64,000 bases of DNA from NCBI RefSeq assembly GCF_016906535.1, contig NC_057379.1:682001-746000 (forward strand), in the 5' to 3' direction. Position 1 is the first letter of the stretch. Every line of letters begins with the position of its first letter. Origin of the DNA: Rhizoctonia solani. Taxonomy: Eukaryota > Basidiomycota > Agaricomycetes > Cantharellales > Ceratobasidiaceae. Below are positions 44,708-55,845 of the stretch, in pieces. A program made the translations under genes and the position numbers. The notes under the pieces were generated by a model. The model did no database searches. It saw only the letters and a program-made list of their open reading frames with translations, and was not told where the DNA came from.

Positions 44708-46929
44708 TTACGAGTAAACGTCTTCCACGAAAGTTTTAGCTGTATCCCAGTAAGGCGCCGCCTTGGTGCCCAACGCCTCCTTCGCCATGGCATCAGTCGG
44801 GCAGCGCTTGGGTTTGAAGCTCTGGAAATTATGCTCGCGGACGGGCCCTTCAAAAACAAGGTCACATCGGTTGTTTTCAAGCGAGACGGGTCCGCCTTCT
44901 TCATCCTGATCCTCTTTGGGAGGGGGTGCGTCTTCATCCACATCACGGGCACCGGCAGCCTGGGTCCAATCAATACGGACAAGCATCAGTCTCTTATAGC
45001 CTTTGATAGCCTTGTGAGATCCTTCGACAATGACCAGAGCAAAAGAAGGGTTGAATATGCACATCCCTGTAAGCCCATACTGCTCGGCGTTCTTACGGAC
45101 TTTGAAGCGATGGGAGGGATCCGAAAGAGTTTTAATTCTGCGAACAAACGTCATTACCCAAGTAGACTCTGAGCCACGAGGCTACTTACTTGAACACGGC
45201 CACAAATAAGCCTTTACGCTCTTCCTCAGCCTTCTTGTTCTCAACCTTCTCGCGCCGTTGTTCGTCGGTAAGTTTGCGTTCGTTGTTCATCTTGTCGTGT
45301 GCAACCTTGCGGGCAGCAACCTCACGTCTGACGCGAGCCTCGACCTTCGTTGGGTCTTGGACGGCATCCGTAGTCAATACCTTCATCAAATTGGCCAACC
45401 TAACTGGAAAAATGTGAGCAGGACTCCAACAGGCACCCTAACGCAGCATACCTTTAGGCGGGTCGGGTGGCAAGAGACCCATTCTAACACGGTCCTGTTT
45501 CTCTTGCAAGTCCGCCATGCGTCGTCTACGCCGGAGTTTCTTTGCCTCTTTGCTCGTAAGCTTGAGCGGTTTGAGCTCTGTTTGGTTCTTTTCCCATGGT
45601 GCAGGTACCGGAATGGGATGTTGAACATACATCGTGATAGGTGAGTCCTGGGATCGAATGTTGGTGTTGGCCAAGTTTATCTCTTTAGAATCGGATTGGG
45701 GGTTTAAGTCGTCGTATGTTTTGTTTGGAAGAAGGGATGCGTCCCACCACTCCACTGCAGGAGGTGCTTCGCGCTATACATATGCCAGTAAGATAATAAA
45801 GCAAAATTCGCCCAGCGCAATTGCTCACTCGAATGTTTCTCTCGAGTGTCTCGAATTCGCTGTCCAAGCCAGCCTTTCTCGCGCTCTCAGCGATCTTTTG
45901 TTTCAACGCCTCCAATTGTGCATCTTGCCGGATTTGATTCCCCATTGCAACGTATTTTCCTTTTTGATTGAACCGGAAACTACGCCCAATCCTATCCTTG
46001 ACAGCAGGTGTAGCACCCTCGAAAGTTCCATCTTCGCCAGCTGCACCACCACCAGAGGCATATGGGTTCGCGGTTGCACTTGTGGACCTCTCGATCGTGG
46101 GTGTTGGGGTATGCGTAGGAGCAGGAGATGGAGAGGGTTGATTCCGTACGTTGGCCTTGATAGATGCAAACTTCGGCAGCATCGGCTTGTAACGATCCTT
46201 CTTGGATTGAGAAAGTTGGGTCGGCGCCGTGTCGAGCAACAGAGGATGGGCCGCCATCTTTAACCCAGAGCCTTGTTGAACGACTTCAACAGGAGCGGCG
46301 CCCTTTTTCTTGCTGGGAGCAGCGCTCTAGATCCAAACACAATGGTAAGATATGAGTGACTGAGCTGGTTATAATACTTACAAGGTACGGGTTATCCTGT
46401 ACTGCTTTTTTAGCGACACCCTCCGCGACTCGTCTCTTCGCCTCTTCGATCTTCTTGGCAATATCGCTTTTGTCGGGGAGGGCCGGTTTAGGAGGAAGGT
46501 TATTGGGTATGGGGGCAGCGATGGATGATGCCGGGGCAGGAGGGGCAGAGCTACCTCCGCCCTGAGTCTTTTTAAACGCAGCCAGCTTGGCCGCAATTTC
46601 GGCGCGTTTTGCAGCAATGAGTGCATCTGCGGACAGCTGATATACGCATGAATCAATAATGGTTACTACCCAAGAGGGTTATACGTAATGTGCCCATACC
46701 TGCCCTGACCCACCCGAGGCCGATGGTGTCTGTAATAGTTCAAGAGGGTTATAGATTCGAGTCAGAAACTATTTAAAAGCTATTCACCTTATCGCGTAAG
46801 AGAACTCACCGCGTCACTACATCACCCAGAATACACATTAGCAAAACGTTAGAATAAACTCGTAATCATTCACCTTTTGGCCTTCTTTGCTAACGCAGAG
46901 TCCCCTCCTTCGTGTGGTCGTTTGCTCAT
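44708..46929 (-). CDS. prp3: U4/U6 snRNP protein Prp3
   Basis: The start MSKRPHEGGDSALAKKAK is followed by an Ala/Lys-rich helical region (ALIAAKRAEIAAKLAAF, KSDIAKKIEEAKRRVAEGV) and then MAAHPLLLDT, YKPMLPKFASIKANVRN and FRFNQKGKYVAMGNQIRQDA. The Prp3 domain follows: AVEWWDASLLPNKTYDD, MYVQHPIPVPAPWEK, LKLTSKEAKKLRRRRRMADL, RMGLLPPDPPKVRLANLMKV and ARVRREVAARKVAHDKMNNE. The C-terminal DUF1115 fold reads HRFKVRKNAEQYGLTGMCIF, VEGSHKAIKGYKRLMLVRID and CDLVFEGPVREHNFQSFKPK. Prp3 holds U4/U6 in the tri-snRNP. At least six exons can be joined, and the main frame is continuous in each. Confidence 0.94.
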
Positions 46930-47640
46930 CTCTGGGTTCCTAGATGTTCGAGTTGGCAGTGGCTGGTGATGGTCGCTTGACGAGACCAACGACTCAGCGC
47001 TTAGGTCACGTGTATTACAGGCTTATTCGTACCCATGCGTATACGATTCCAGCTCCACCCAATAAATCTTCGACTGGCAAGGTCACATTATGAGTGTTCA
47101 TGAAGCTGAGCAGATCTGTCCTTTCAGATTATTCGTCATGTTGGTGTGGCCCACTTCTCTACAGCATAGCCAACCAGCATCTCGCCCAGTTCGCATCGTG
47201 CAGGCATGACCACATGAGCAGTACCCTCGAACATAATAAATAACCCTCCGCACCTGTAATTATGCTGCATTTATTCACGATGGCTTGGAAAGAAAATTAC
47301 CTAACACACTCTTAAACTGGGTTATGTTTACCGGTGGCAATATACTCTGCCTCAAGTTCCAGGTTACTTCATCATGCTGGATTTCTCATGCTCGACATAT
47401 GCTGTTGTGCACGACTGGGAGCAAGGCTTTGATGCAACGCTGTTCCGCAGGGTCCATATTCAGGTTCTACTATAGTCAATAGAAAGTGCGTAGTTTTTGA
47501 TGTTGTGGAATGACCATTCGAGAATGAGCTTGTCCAGTGAGCTCGACATTGTACGCTATGTTTATATCATACACGCGTATATACAAAGGATGAATAATTA
47601 GCTTTCGGTATTCACAACATCATTGTGATCGAAACGTCAG
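46930..47640. promoter_or_regulatory. Prp3 upstream region with CACGTG
   Basis: TCACGTGT with core at 47007-47012 lies 78 bases before the Prp3 start. The rest, including the 65-codon plus frame at 47285, shows nothing recognisable. Confidence 0.45.
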
Positions 47641-47873
47641 CTTAAAGCTAATAAGGGCTTTATCGCTGTCTTCATTGTCATGAGTGGTATCTTGTTTGTT
47701 GTTTCCGCAGCCTATCTGTTCCCCGCAACAGGTGCAGGCCAAGGTACGCGGCAAATTGCTTCAGGCTGAACTGAGTTAATTTTCCCTAAAGGCCAATTTG
47801 CCGCCCTTGCGGAAATCCCCAGGGATAAAGGAATCGTCGATACGACTATTTCCATGATTATTCATCTTTGGTA
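47641..47873 (+). pseudogene. Transporter fragment (MFS-like)
   Basis: An open frame with a hydrophobic helix (GFIAVFIVMSGILFVVSAAY) reaches LFPATGAGQ, a GTACGC donor, a 46-nt intron and an acceptor, then continues FAALAEIPRDKGIVDTTISM to a TAG. The pattern GQ..A.LA.IP.D.....TIS with a preceding helix resembles fungal MFS transporters, possibly of the siderophore-iron type. Only about 60 residues remain, with no partner exons on either side. It ends about 30 bases before the left edge of the P450 duplication. Confidence 0.45.
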
Positions 47874-47904
47874 GATGAGGTCTCGTTCATGACGCTTCAA
47901 ACCA

Positions 47905-50440
47905 GTTCAATCTTAAGAATGCGCGGCTGGCGCAATGAACAATACCGCTGCTGATATTATAGAAAATTTTGAAAAACTTTAGAATGTCAGTCTCTGCGAT
48001 ATAAAAGACGTCCTCCCCCTTCGCCGTGGTCAGCATTCCCCAGATAACATGCACGATTCCAACTGCATCTTGCATTACTCTGCCGCTGCAGGTGCATTTC
48101 TTGTCAGTATTCACTGCTTTCCGGAGGCTATTTATTAACTCAAACCTTTATTAGATTTCATTCTATGTCATACCGTACCTGCTTGATCCATATGACTATC
48201 GACGTCGATTCCCAGGTCCGTGGTCAGCAGTCCTTTCGAACTCATGGAAATCGAGTGCTGTAAAAACCGGAAAGGCGTGCAATACGATGTTCGAGATCCA
48301 TCAGAAATATGGTTAGTCTCCAGTGTCCTACCTTGCCCCGAAAGTGTATTATGTTGAAGCAATAGGCTTCATATGCTTCCAGGTCCTTTCGTTCGGATTG
48401 GGCCTAACCACATAAGTATTGCTGATCCAGATGCCTTGGAGGTAGTTTCCGATCTTTACAATCAACTCCATACGCACTAAAACACCAAATCTCTACAGGA
48501 TATCTACAAGCACGGAAACGGCTTGCTCAAATCAGATTACTATGCCATGTTTAGGCTAGGAACACACGAGAGTTTGTTCACCTCGCGAGATAAAGCTGAA
48601 CACTCAAGTGAGTTGATATCCTTGCGACCAGCAGAGACGTTTCTTATGCTCAAGCATCACAGCCAAACGCCGGCGGTTGGCGCATATATTCAGCCTCAGA
48701 ACATCCTCTCATACCAACCTCGCGTCCGTAACAACATTCGGCACTTGGTCGATCAACTGGACATGCGCTGTCAACAGGCTGCAGAGGGCAGGTCGGGCTT
48801 CAACTGGAGTGCAAAGGATGGCGTGCTGTACTGGATATCTGCTCACGTAAGTTGGGGGACTGTTCGACTGTTACAATGCGTTGTCTGAACCACGAACTAA
48901 CTGTACCCCACAGAAATGTCTTATCTTGCATTCGATCTGATCGGAGACTTGGCTATGGGTCACCGTTGGGATGATCCAGGCTCAGAGGGACACCACCAAC
49001 GTTGCTAAGTCTCTGACTGACGGCGCCAAGACGATACAGCTGCCTCTTATCGAGCTGTTTGACAAAGGTACTCATCGTTTCATCATTGGAGTATACCCAC
49101 GGTGGGCTCAAGCTTCACTACTGCTACTTCCTTGGAATCTGTACGGTTGTTTGCACGTAACATGCGGGATTCGCCTCTGCCGCATTGAGTCATCGGTTAC
49201 GGAGGACCCAGGACAGCACTGACAAAGAAGCCAGAGGGGTGGACATGGCTGACAAGCTGCTCGAGGCGAGGATGAAGACGGAAACCGATTTCAAGAGAAG
49301 AGCTGCTCATCGAAACCTTCGGGCTGCTATTCGCCGGAGCGATACACTAGCAAGTACGCCGGTATCGTCCATACCCGCGATCTTTATTGACAGACAGGTC
49401 ACTAGTACCTTGAGCGCTTTCTGCTTCTACCTGGCCAAGCACCCGCACTTGCAAGCTAAGCTGCAAGCCGAGCTTGACGAGCATATACCTTGAAGTACTC
49501 CCATCAAGACACCGAGTCTGGGTCTGAAATCGATCCGGTGGCCACGTATGAGCCCATCAAAGACCTTCCGTATCTCAACGCGTGCATGAAGGAGACGATG
49601 AGGCTGCACTCGGCCCTAGGACTCGGACTGCCGAGAGTGGTACCGCCAGGCAAGAGCTTCACAGTCGGTGGACAAACGTTCAAAGCCGGCAGCATCATCA
49701 GTGTACCTACGTTCGTTACAAACGGGAAGGTCTGGGGGCACGACGCTGGTGAGTTCCGACCGGAACGGTGGCTGGAAGACAGCAAGGGTATGCTCGGAAA
49801 GTACTTTGCGCCGTTTTCGTTTGGTCCAAGGTAAGTCCGATATCAGATGTAGTGCGGGTTGATCAATGAATCTTATGTATGCGCACAAGGCTTGTATGGG
49901 TCGCAACCTTGCGATCATGGACATTCTGTTGATTGTTGCTACTATTTTCCGTCGTTATGACCTTCAACTAGGTCATCCCGACGCCAAGGTGAGTGCTTTG
50001 GTTGGATACAGCTTTAGGGTATTTGCTAAGGGATGATGTGGCCACAGCCAACGATTCGTGACTCTGTTATCCGACAGGTGTACGACTGTCCGATTGCAAT
50101 CAAACGTCGAGGTATGGCTACTGAATGAGCTATGTAACTCCCTTTATGCTCGGAACTGTGTAAGCAGGTTCGACTTCGCCAAGAAGTAATCCTATCGCGG
50201 TTTTGATTGTGTGTAGAAGCAGAAGACTCAGGATGGATGCGACTGTCAGACAATGTGTAGACTGACCAGGATAGGTGCACGCGGAAAGCGTGGAGTTCAA
50301 TCAAAGTTGTTGAGCAACAGTGCAAGAGCTTAGCCGAGGGTGCACGAGTTATTAGCGCTATTATAATTATCATGAGTATTGCATTCAAGACAGAGATTGA
50401 CAAACTATGAGCACGCAGCCCTTTACCATACTCATAACGG
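47905..50440. repeat. Inverted segmental duplication, arm 2
   Basis: Reverse-complement match of 34490-37065. The arms lie about 10.8 kb apart and enclose Cdc20, uL16m, uS8m, Sam50 and Prp3. Promoter TATA (48000-48007), all exons and the 3' flank match; introns and outer flanks are more diverged, so the event is not very recent. Confidence 0.85.
48049..50128 (+). CDS. Cytochrome P450, copy 2 (frame-disrupted)
   Basis: Paralogue of the minus-strand gene at 34812-36924, same exon plan. The start MHDSNCILHYSAAAGAFL differs most. The same blocks follow: FVRIGPNHISIADPDALE, KHGNGLLKSDYYAMFRLGTH, PRVRNNIRHLVDQLDMRCQQ, the K-helix MKETMRLHSALGLGLPRVVP, FRPERWLED and the heme loop FSFGPR then ACMGRNLAIMD, with the C-end YDCPIAIKRRGMATE. 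Frame breaks relative to copy 1: one base lost at about 48702 (IFS/PQN), two around 48955-48970, more in 49160-49350, where LLFAGSDTTS itself is damaged (LLFAGA in a shifted frame), and near 49490. Copy 1 and copy 2 break at different places, mostly in short homopolymers. Copy 2 has more breaks and could be a true pseudogene. Confidence 0.75.
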
Positions 50441-50819
50441 GTTCGGTCCTAAAGGTTCACCCATATCGCGACCAATTAATCCTATAGAACTCCGGAGGCT
50501 CTCTACGACATTTCAAACGATCGCTTTTTGATTGCCAGAGTCTGAAACGACCCTGTCCTCGCCCAATCGTTTATTGATTGAGGTTAGGTGTGCGGTAAGT
50601 CGGCGAGCCTAGCCGTTGTAAAACAAAGATACGTATGGTACACTTCTGCTATCTATGTCTATATGGAATCATGAATCAGTCATTTACCGTTTATTCTAGA
50701 GGACCAGTATTGATTTCAACCCGTATATGTTCTTCCTTAACGTATAATGAACCCACACTATGCTTTATTTATGCGCATATATTCAGCCACTAAAGGCTTA
50801 TGTCAGGAGGCGGAGCTCG
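50129..50819. other. 3' flank of P450 copy 2 and intergenic DNA
   Basis: Up to about 50440 this is duplicated sequence shared with 34490-34811. The 125-codon minus frame here lies antisense in that flank and has no coding support. Beyond 50440 nothing is recognised. Confidence 0.5.
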
Positions 50820-50886
50820 GAACCGAACAAGTTCTTTAAGGTTTAATCCTCGAGCCTTAGAAGGGAAACGTTACGTATTGCTCGTA
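50820..50886 (+). promoter_or_regulatory. Shared upstream block of nuclease B
   Basis: GAACCGAACAAG, then TTTAAT, then GAGCC..AGAAG..AAACGTTACGTAT. The same ordered elements precede nucleases C (53759-53824) and D (55781-55845), each about 200-245 bases before the start codon. A TATATAAA box follows at about 51013 for gene B. Confidence 0.65.
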
Positions 50887-51083
50887 TAATCCTACCCAAT
50901 GTGGTATGCGCAACACCCATCGATTAACGCCCTGCATTCAATGGATCACAGAATCAGGGGCCAAAAAATCGCCGGTTTGTTTATGTAGCGTGGCGTTTTG
51001 TGTGAAAATGAGGTATATAAACTTGAGGGAAGAGAACAAGGCAATAGTCTCTCCCTCCTCCTCTTCAGCGTACAACTGTCACA

Positions 51084-52081
51084 ATGCACCTCAGCTACCT
51101 CCTTGCACTTGCCTCTCTTATAACCGCTTCGCCACTAGGCTTAAGTTCTGGAATTAGGCGTCGAGAACTTCCGTCTCCAGTGGAGGTGGATGTAGCTAAA
51201 CAATACCTCGCTAAATTGGTTGTTGCTGAGCCAGTGCTCAACCCTCCTTAGTAAATTTCACCCTACACTCCCCATTTGTAGCTCATTAATATTTAACATT
51301 TCACAGTGACCGTAAAAAATTCCCACATTGGATATCTACTGGTGGTAAATGCGATACACGAGAGCGTGAGTCCTTGTACAGCTCTACACCGCAATGAACT
51401 AATCATGCAACCAGTTGTGCTGTATCGTGACGGGCAGAATGTAACCCGGGACTCGCAGTGTAGAGCCGTAGCAGGGACCTGGTTTTGTGAGTGACCAAGT
51501 ATTTCGTTGAAATATTGACGTTGAAATCTTTGGTAGCTGAGTACGACGGTGCAACCTGGACAGATGCGCTGGACCTAGACATTGACCACGTCGTACCCTT
51601 GAAAGAAGGATGGATATCAGGCGCTTGGAATTGGACGACCGAAAGAAGAAAGATGTTTGCAAACGATCTAGTTAGACCCCAATTGATTGCAGTGACTGTG
51701 AGTGCAGCTTTCTTGGAATGGGGCGCGAACGCACCAACAAAAGTGAGCAGGATAATGTCAACCAAGCGAAGGGAGATAAGGATCCTGCTACTTGGATGCC
51801 CCCTCTTCAATCCTATCGTAGGTTTTCCCTGCTAATTCTTTAGGCCTTTGCTAATCGGATAACGACAGATTGTACTTATATTCGTGCATGGATCGAGGTC
51901 AAACACTTCTACGAGTATGCAAATCATCAAACGAGGTTAATTAGAGAATAGCTAACAATTACCCTTTAGGCTGGCCATTCATCCAGCGGAAAAAACCGCA
52001 TTAACAAATTACCTTAGCAAATGCGAGACGCCTACTTTTGTAAGCGAGGAGTTAGTTCTGGCGCCCGATATGCAGAAGTAA
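51084..52081 (+). CDS. Secreted HNH nuclease B (DUF1524-like)
   Basis: Seven exons (51084-51250, 51307-51365, 51415-51486, 51537-51697, 51751-51817, 51869-51914, 51970-52081) give 227 residues with no break. Signal peptide MHLSYLLALASLITASPLG, then a propeptide ending in a run of three Arg, then ELPSPVEVDVAKQYLAKLVV. The catalytic block is DLDIDHVVPLKEGWISGAWN, followed by RRKMFANDLVRPQLIAVT and DPATWMPPLQSY. Internal exon lengths 59/72/161/67/46 equal those of paralogue A exactly. Unlike A, the protein runs 18 residues past the usual terminal Cys (LSKCETPTFVSEELVLAPDM), giving an acidic tail. Likely secreted, metal-dependent nuclease. First gene of the tandem set. Confidence 0.9.
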
Positions 52082-53758
52082 TTTTCTTGCAACATACTGG
52101 AATATATTGAACAATCGAAATTGCAGTACATTAACACGCCAGGCGCTATAAGCTTAAAAGGATAGGGGTATCGGTACCAGCCTCTTGTATATATGCACCA
52201 CTCGTCGATTTTATGATCTAATAAAAACGATAAAACCCTTACGTATACCAAGCGTTGATTTTATGTATATACTAACACGGAGTTTGTATGCTGGGCGTAT
52301 ATGAGTCAGATATCAAACCCAGTATGATATTCCCATTACAACGCATACACGACGATCCAGGCATCCCAAGCATACATACCATCACATGCGCACACTAGCT
52401 GGGTCATGAACTTAACATGATCAAAAGCTCGGGCCATAGATAGAATTTACGCCGAACCGGACGCAAGCCCGCGACTCAAAACAAGCTTTATTTTGTTGGT
52501 TTATGTATCTGGCGTTCGTGAGAGTAATGAAACGTACATATTAATGTTGTTGTTGTCATAGTTTAACGATCGGACGGAGGCCAGTTGTGCCACAGAAGAT
52601 AGGCAGTTGGCCCTCGGAGTCGACGTTACCGGGCATATATTTTACTTTTAATTGACTCACCCTGTGTTCGTGCCCAGCTTTCCCTTCCTTAGTATAAAAA
52701 CGCTTTCGTTTGTAGTCAAACCTCAGCTGTTAAGGCCATTGTCTATGCACGACTGAGCTTCCCGTTTGTTTTTCTCTCGTCTTTAGATACAGTTTGCCGG
52801 CGTTGCGCATAATACCAGTAATACGCGCCTCATTTGCCATTCCGACGTCTCCCCGTAAGACGGCGTTATCGAACGGAATGGTTGGTCCGCCGCCCTCTCG
52901 TCCGCTAAAGCCGTCCCGCCCACGCTTAGTTCGCTCTCCCCCCTCGGCTCGTTTCCGCTCGCCTCCTCTCGTCTCGTCTCGCAACTACCCCTGCTCTCCC
53001 AATTCTCTGGAATTCATCACGACACACCGTTCGGACTTTCTAATATACATAAACTATTCCGGTATCATATTGAAAGGTCAGGATGCGTGCCCCGAGGAAG
53101 AAGCCCATTCTGATTTGGATCATAGCGACCACGAGGAGATCCAGGCTTGGCATGCAGAAAAATTCCGGTTAATCTCTAGCTATCGATAAAACTATTGTTC
53201 GTTCACCGGGACCACAACAGAGAACAACCAATAAAGAACTTCCGACAGCCACGTACTCATATAATGCACATTGTGGCTACTTCATAGCATATTTCAGACA
53301 TACATATTTGAGTATGAAGTGATTTGAAACATCCAAAATGCTTCGGCAGACCCAACTCCTTGAATGATCGATAAGAACTTGACAACACATCTCAGCTTTA
53401 GCAAGTATCTCGCGGCATGAACAGCGCATCTAATCGTCTGACATGCTTCTTTTCTTGCTTATTCGAGTTTTTCCGCTCCCGATGTTCGCTAGGTATCGCC
53501 TAGAATACTCACTGGTCCGCTGGTAACTCCCACGGACTAGTGAGCTTTTATCAGTGAGGAATCCGTATCCGAACCGATTTATCTGCATATAAGGACATGC
53601 GTCATACTACATCAAGAAGATTTGATAACTAGAATCAAGGGCCTCCGTTAAAATTGAACTAAGAAGATGAGAGTTAAATCTTGTTCGACACAGCCGAAAA
53701 CTTGAATCCTTTCTTCCAGTCGCTGGTTCTACTTCTAATTCAGGTATTCCGGGGTGTG
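52082..53758. other. Intergenic between nucleases B and C
   Basis: The plus frame 52794-53189 (131 codons, Pro/Arg/Ser-rich then acidic) has no homology I can name, and the opposing strand is equally open. It could be a spurious GC-rich frame. Nothing else is seen. Confidence 0.35.
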
Positions 53759-53824
53759 GAACCGAACAAACTACATAACCCTTAATTATACGGCTCGGCG
53801 AGAAAACATTACGTATGTTTGTAC
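53759..53824 (+). promoter_or_regulatory. Shared upstream block of nuclease C
   Basis: GAACCGAACAAA, TTAATTATA, GAGAAAACATTACGTAT, in the same order and spacing as before B and D. A TATATATA box follows at about 53930. Confidence 0.65.
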
Positions 53825-54032
53825 TCAAGACGGACGAAATGCTCTACGCATAAACAAATGCTGATTGACAGCCCGGCCGAAGAATCGCTGAGTCGGCAAA
53901 CAGGCAGACACTTGTTCTTCTCTATAATGTATATATACCCTCGGAAATCGATGGAAAATAAGCAGCAGCTCCCGCTCCCTTCGGTACAGCTGCCTCGTTC
54001 TGGTTTCTTAGCTTCGTTTCCTATAGCTAGAA

Positions 54033-54986
54033 ATGCGTTTCATTTACCTCATCGTTCTTGCAACTCTTGCTTCTGCGTCCCCGTTCAGTGTTAACCGCAC
54101 TGTCGAGCGTCGAGAGTTTATTCCTGAACCAACAGATGCAGTGATTGTGAGACAGTACCTTGACGAGCTCATAGTCGCACCGCCAGTGACCAACCCCCCT
54201 TAGCAAGTACTCCTCTCTCTACTTTCTGTTCCAAACTAACGTCAAGTTTAATAGTGAGCGTAAACAATTTGGACAGTGGATAACCATCGATGGGAAATGC
54301 GATACTCGCAAGGGTGAGCCCAGCTCCGGTCGCGTCGTCCTGAAAAAGCCCACGCTTACTATGTGGATATATAATTAGCTATTCTAAAGCGCGACGCGAT
54401 CGACGATGTGATCCTGGACTCGGACTGTGGTATTGTCTCGGGTTCTTGGAGATGTACGTACTTTTTAGCTTTCCTCTACACAAACGCTGACTCTATCTCG
54501 GATACTAGCTGACTATGATGGCAAATTAATACTTGATAGACACGCACGGGGAATGGACATAGATCACATAGTCCCCCTTAAAGAAGCATGGGTTTCGGGG
54601 GCTTATAACTGGACAGCAGAAAGGAGAATAGAATTCGCTAACGATTTAATCAGACCTCAACTGCTTGCCGTTTCTGTAACTATTTTTTCCGGTCTATGCA
54701 GTAGAGGTGGAACTCATGAAATTCTCGACAGGCCCAGTCGAACCGGATGAAAGGCGGTAGAGATCCTTCCAAATGGATGCCTTCCTTCCGGGAGTTTCGT
54801 ACGTATAAGTAACCAAAAGACAGAATTTTTTTTACTAAGAGCTTATCGATAGGCTGTCCTTATGTTCGGGCATGGATCCAAGTGAAACACTTTTATGGGT
54901 GAGTAGTATTAAGCACTAGTTGTACAAAGCCTAACAGGAATCCATGTAGACTAACGGTAGATCAAGATGAAAAGATGCATTGCTAA
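54033..54986 (+). CDS. Secreted HNH nuclease C, frameshifted C-terminus, GC-AG intron
   Basis: Exons 54033-54203, 54255-54313, 54379-54453, 54509-54675, 54732-54798, 54853-54898 and 54950-54986. Signal peptide MRFIYLIVLATLASASP, propeptide ending ERR, N-domain VIVRQYLDELIVAPPVTNPP. The first intron has a GC donor (TTA then GCAAGTA) where A, B and D have GT. The catalytic block is MDIDHIVPLKEAWVSGAYNW, with RRIEFANDLIRPQLLAVS. Exon 3 has one codon more and exon 4 two codons more than in A and B; both keep frame. In the last exon one A seems lost from an A-run (about 54970), so the frame reads DEKMHC and stops eight residues early, while the other frame would carry the family-type end to a stop at 55004. 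Cys at the end is kept either way. The catalytic core is intact. Confidence 0.82.
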
Positions 54987-55780
54987 AGCTTGTCAAGAAC
55001 TGCTAGCCGCGAGTTATCATTCGGCTGCTATGTATTGTACCATAAATGTAGCTCCAGACCCTTGTATACAGATTAGAGCAAGTGCTCTCGACATGACATT
55101 TATGCCAGTTCATTGACCTCAAAACACATCAATCATCACCTATAAAACCTAATAGGGCGAACACATAAACTTGCGCTCGTGAATATGCAAAGGCTACTAT
55201 GCCAATTTATATCTGCGGATTAATGCACTAGTCTGGTCTTACAATATGTGTAACATACAACAACCTGAACGATGGATTCATCTTGAACTAAAATTTTCGT
55301 GTTGATCGATGTGACCACCGGATAACATAGCTACCCGGTCAGATAGCAAGCAACCCGGCAATGTCGAGTCGAATGCAAAGCTTGAGTATCTTAGTGCGAG
55401 GACAAATGACCAATGGTCACCAATTAGTCTTCCAATTCACTTGACAAATCTTCATCTTGACCAATAAGGATTTTCGGCTCCGGAAAAGGCTTGATTTGGT
55501 TGACTTCCCATAGCATGCTGTCAATGTTTGACAGCTCTGTGTCTTCTATTAACAGATAACCACACGTCCTAATGGATTGATGCGCATGTAGTTGATATAT
55601 TGGATTGCGCAATGAGATCGTAATACAATTCAGGTTGAAACTAGGGGTCGACACTTTCTTCACTGAATGGTAAGGAAGAGGAAACAAAATCACACCCTGT
55701 GCTGCTCAAGAGGGTATAGAGCTTTTTTCTTTACCTTCCATCGCTTTCCCTTGCCTCGCACTCGGACATTACGGAATGTA
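54987..55780. other. Intergenic between nucleases C and D
   Basis: The minus frame 55424-55693 has 89 codons without a motif. Nothing else is seen. Confidence 0.4.
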
Positions 55781-55845
55781 GAAGCGAACAAGACCTATAA
55801 GATTTAATTTTCGAACTTGAGAAGAAAAATGTTACGTATATTTGT
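55781..55845 (+). promoter_or_regulatory. Shared upstream block of nuclease D
   Basis: AAGCGAACAAGA, GATTTAATTTT, GAGAAGAAAAATGTTACGTAT, matching the blocks before B and C. Confidence 0.65.

Noticed and set aside
34490..50440. Biosynthetic gene cluster around the P450 pair
   Set aside because: No synthase, cyclase, methyltransferase or pathway regulator lies in between; the enclosed genes are housekeeping.
52794..53189. 131-codon Pro/Arg-rich frame between nucleases B and C
   Set aside because: Equally long open frame on the opposite strand, no signal peptide, no motif; composition explains it.
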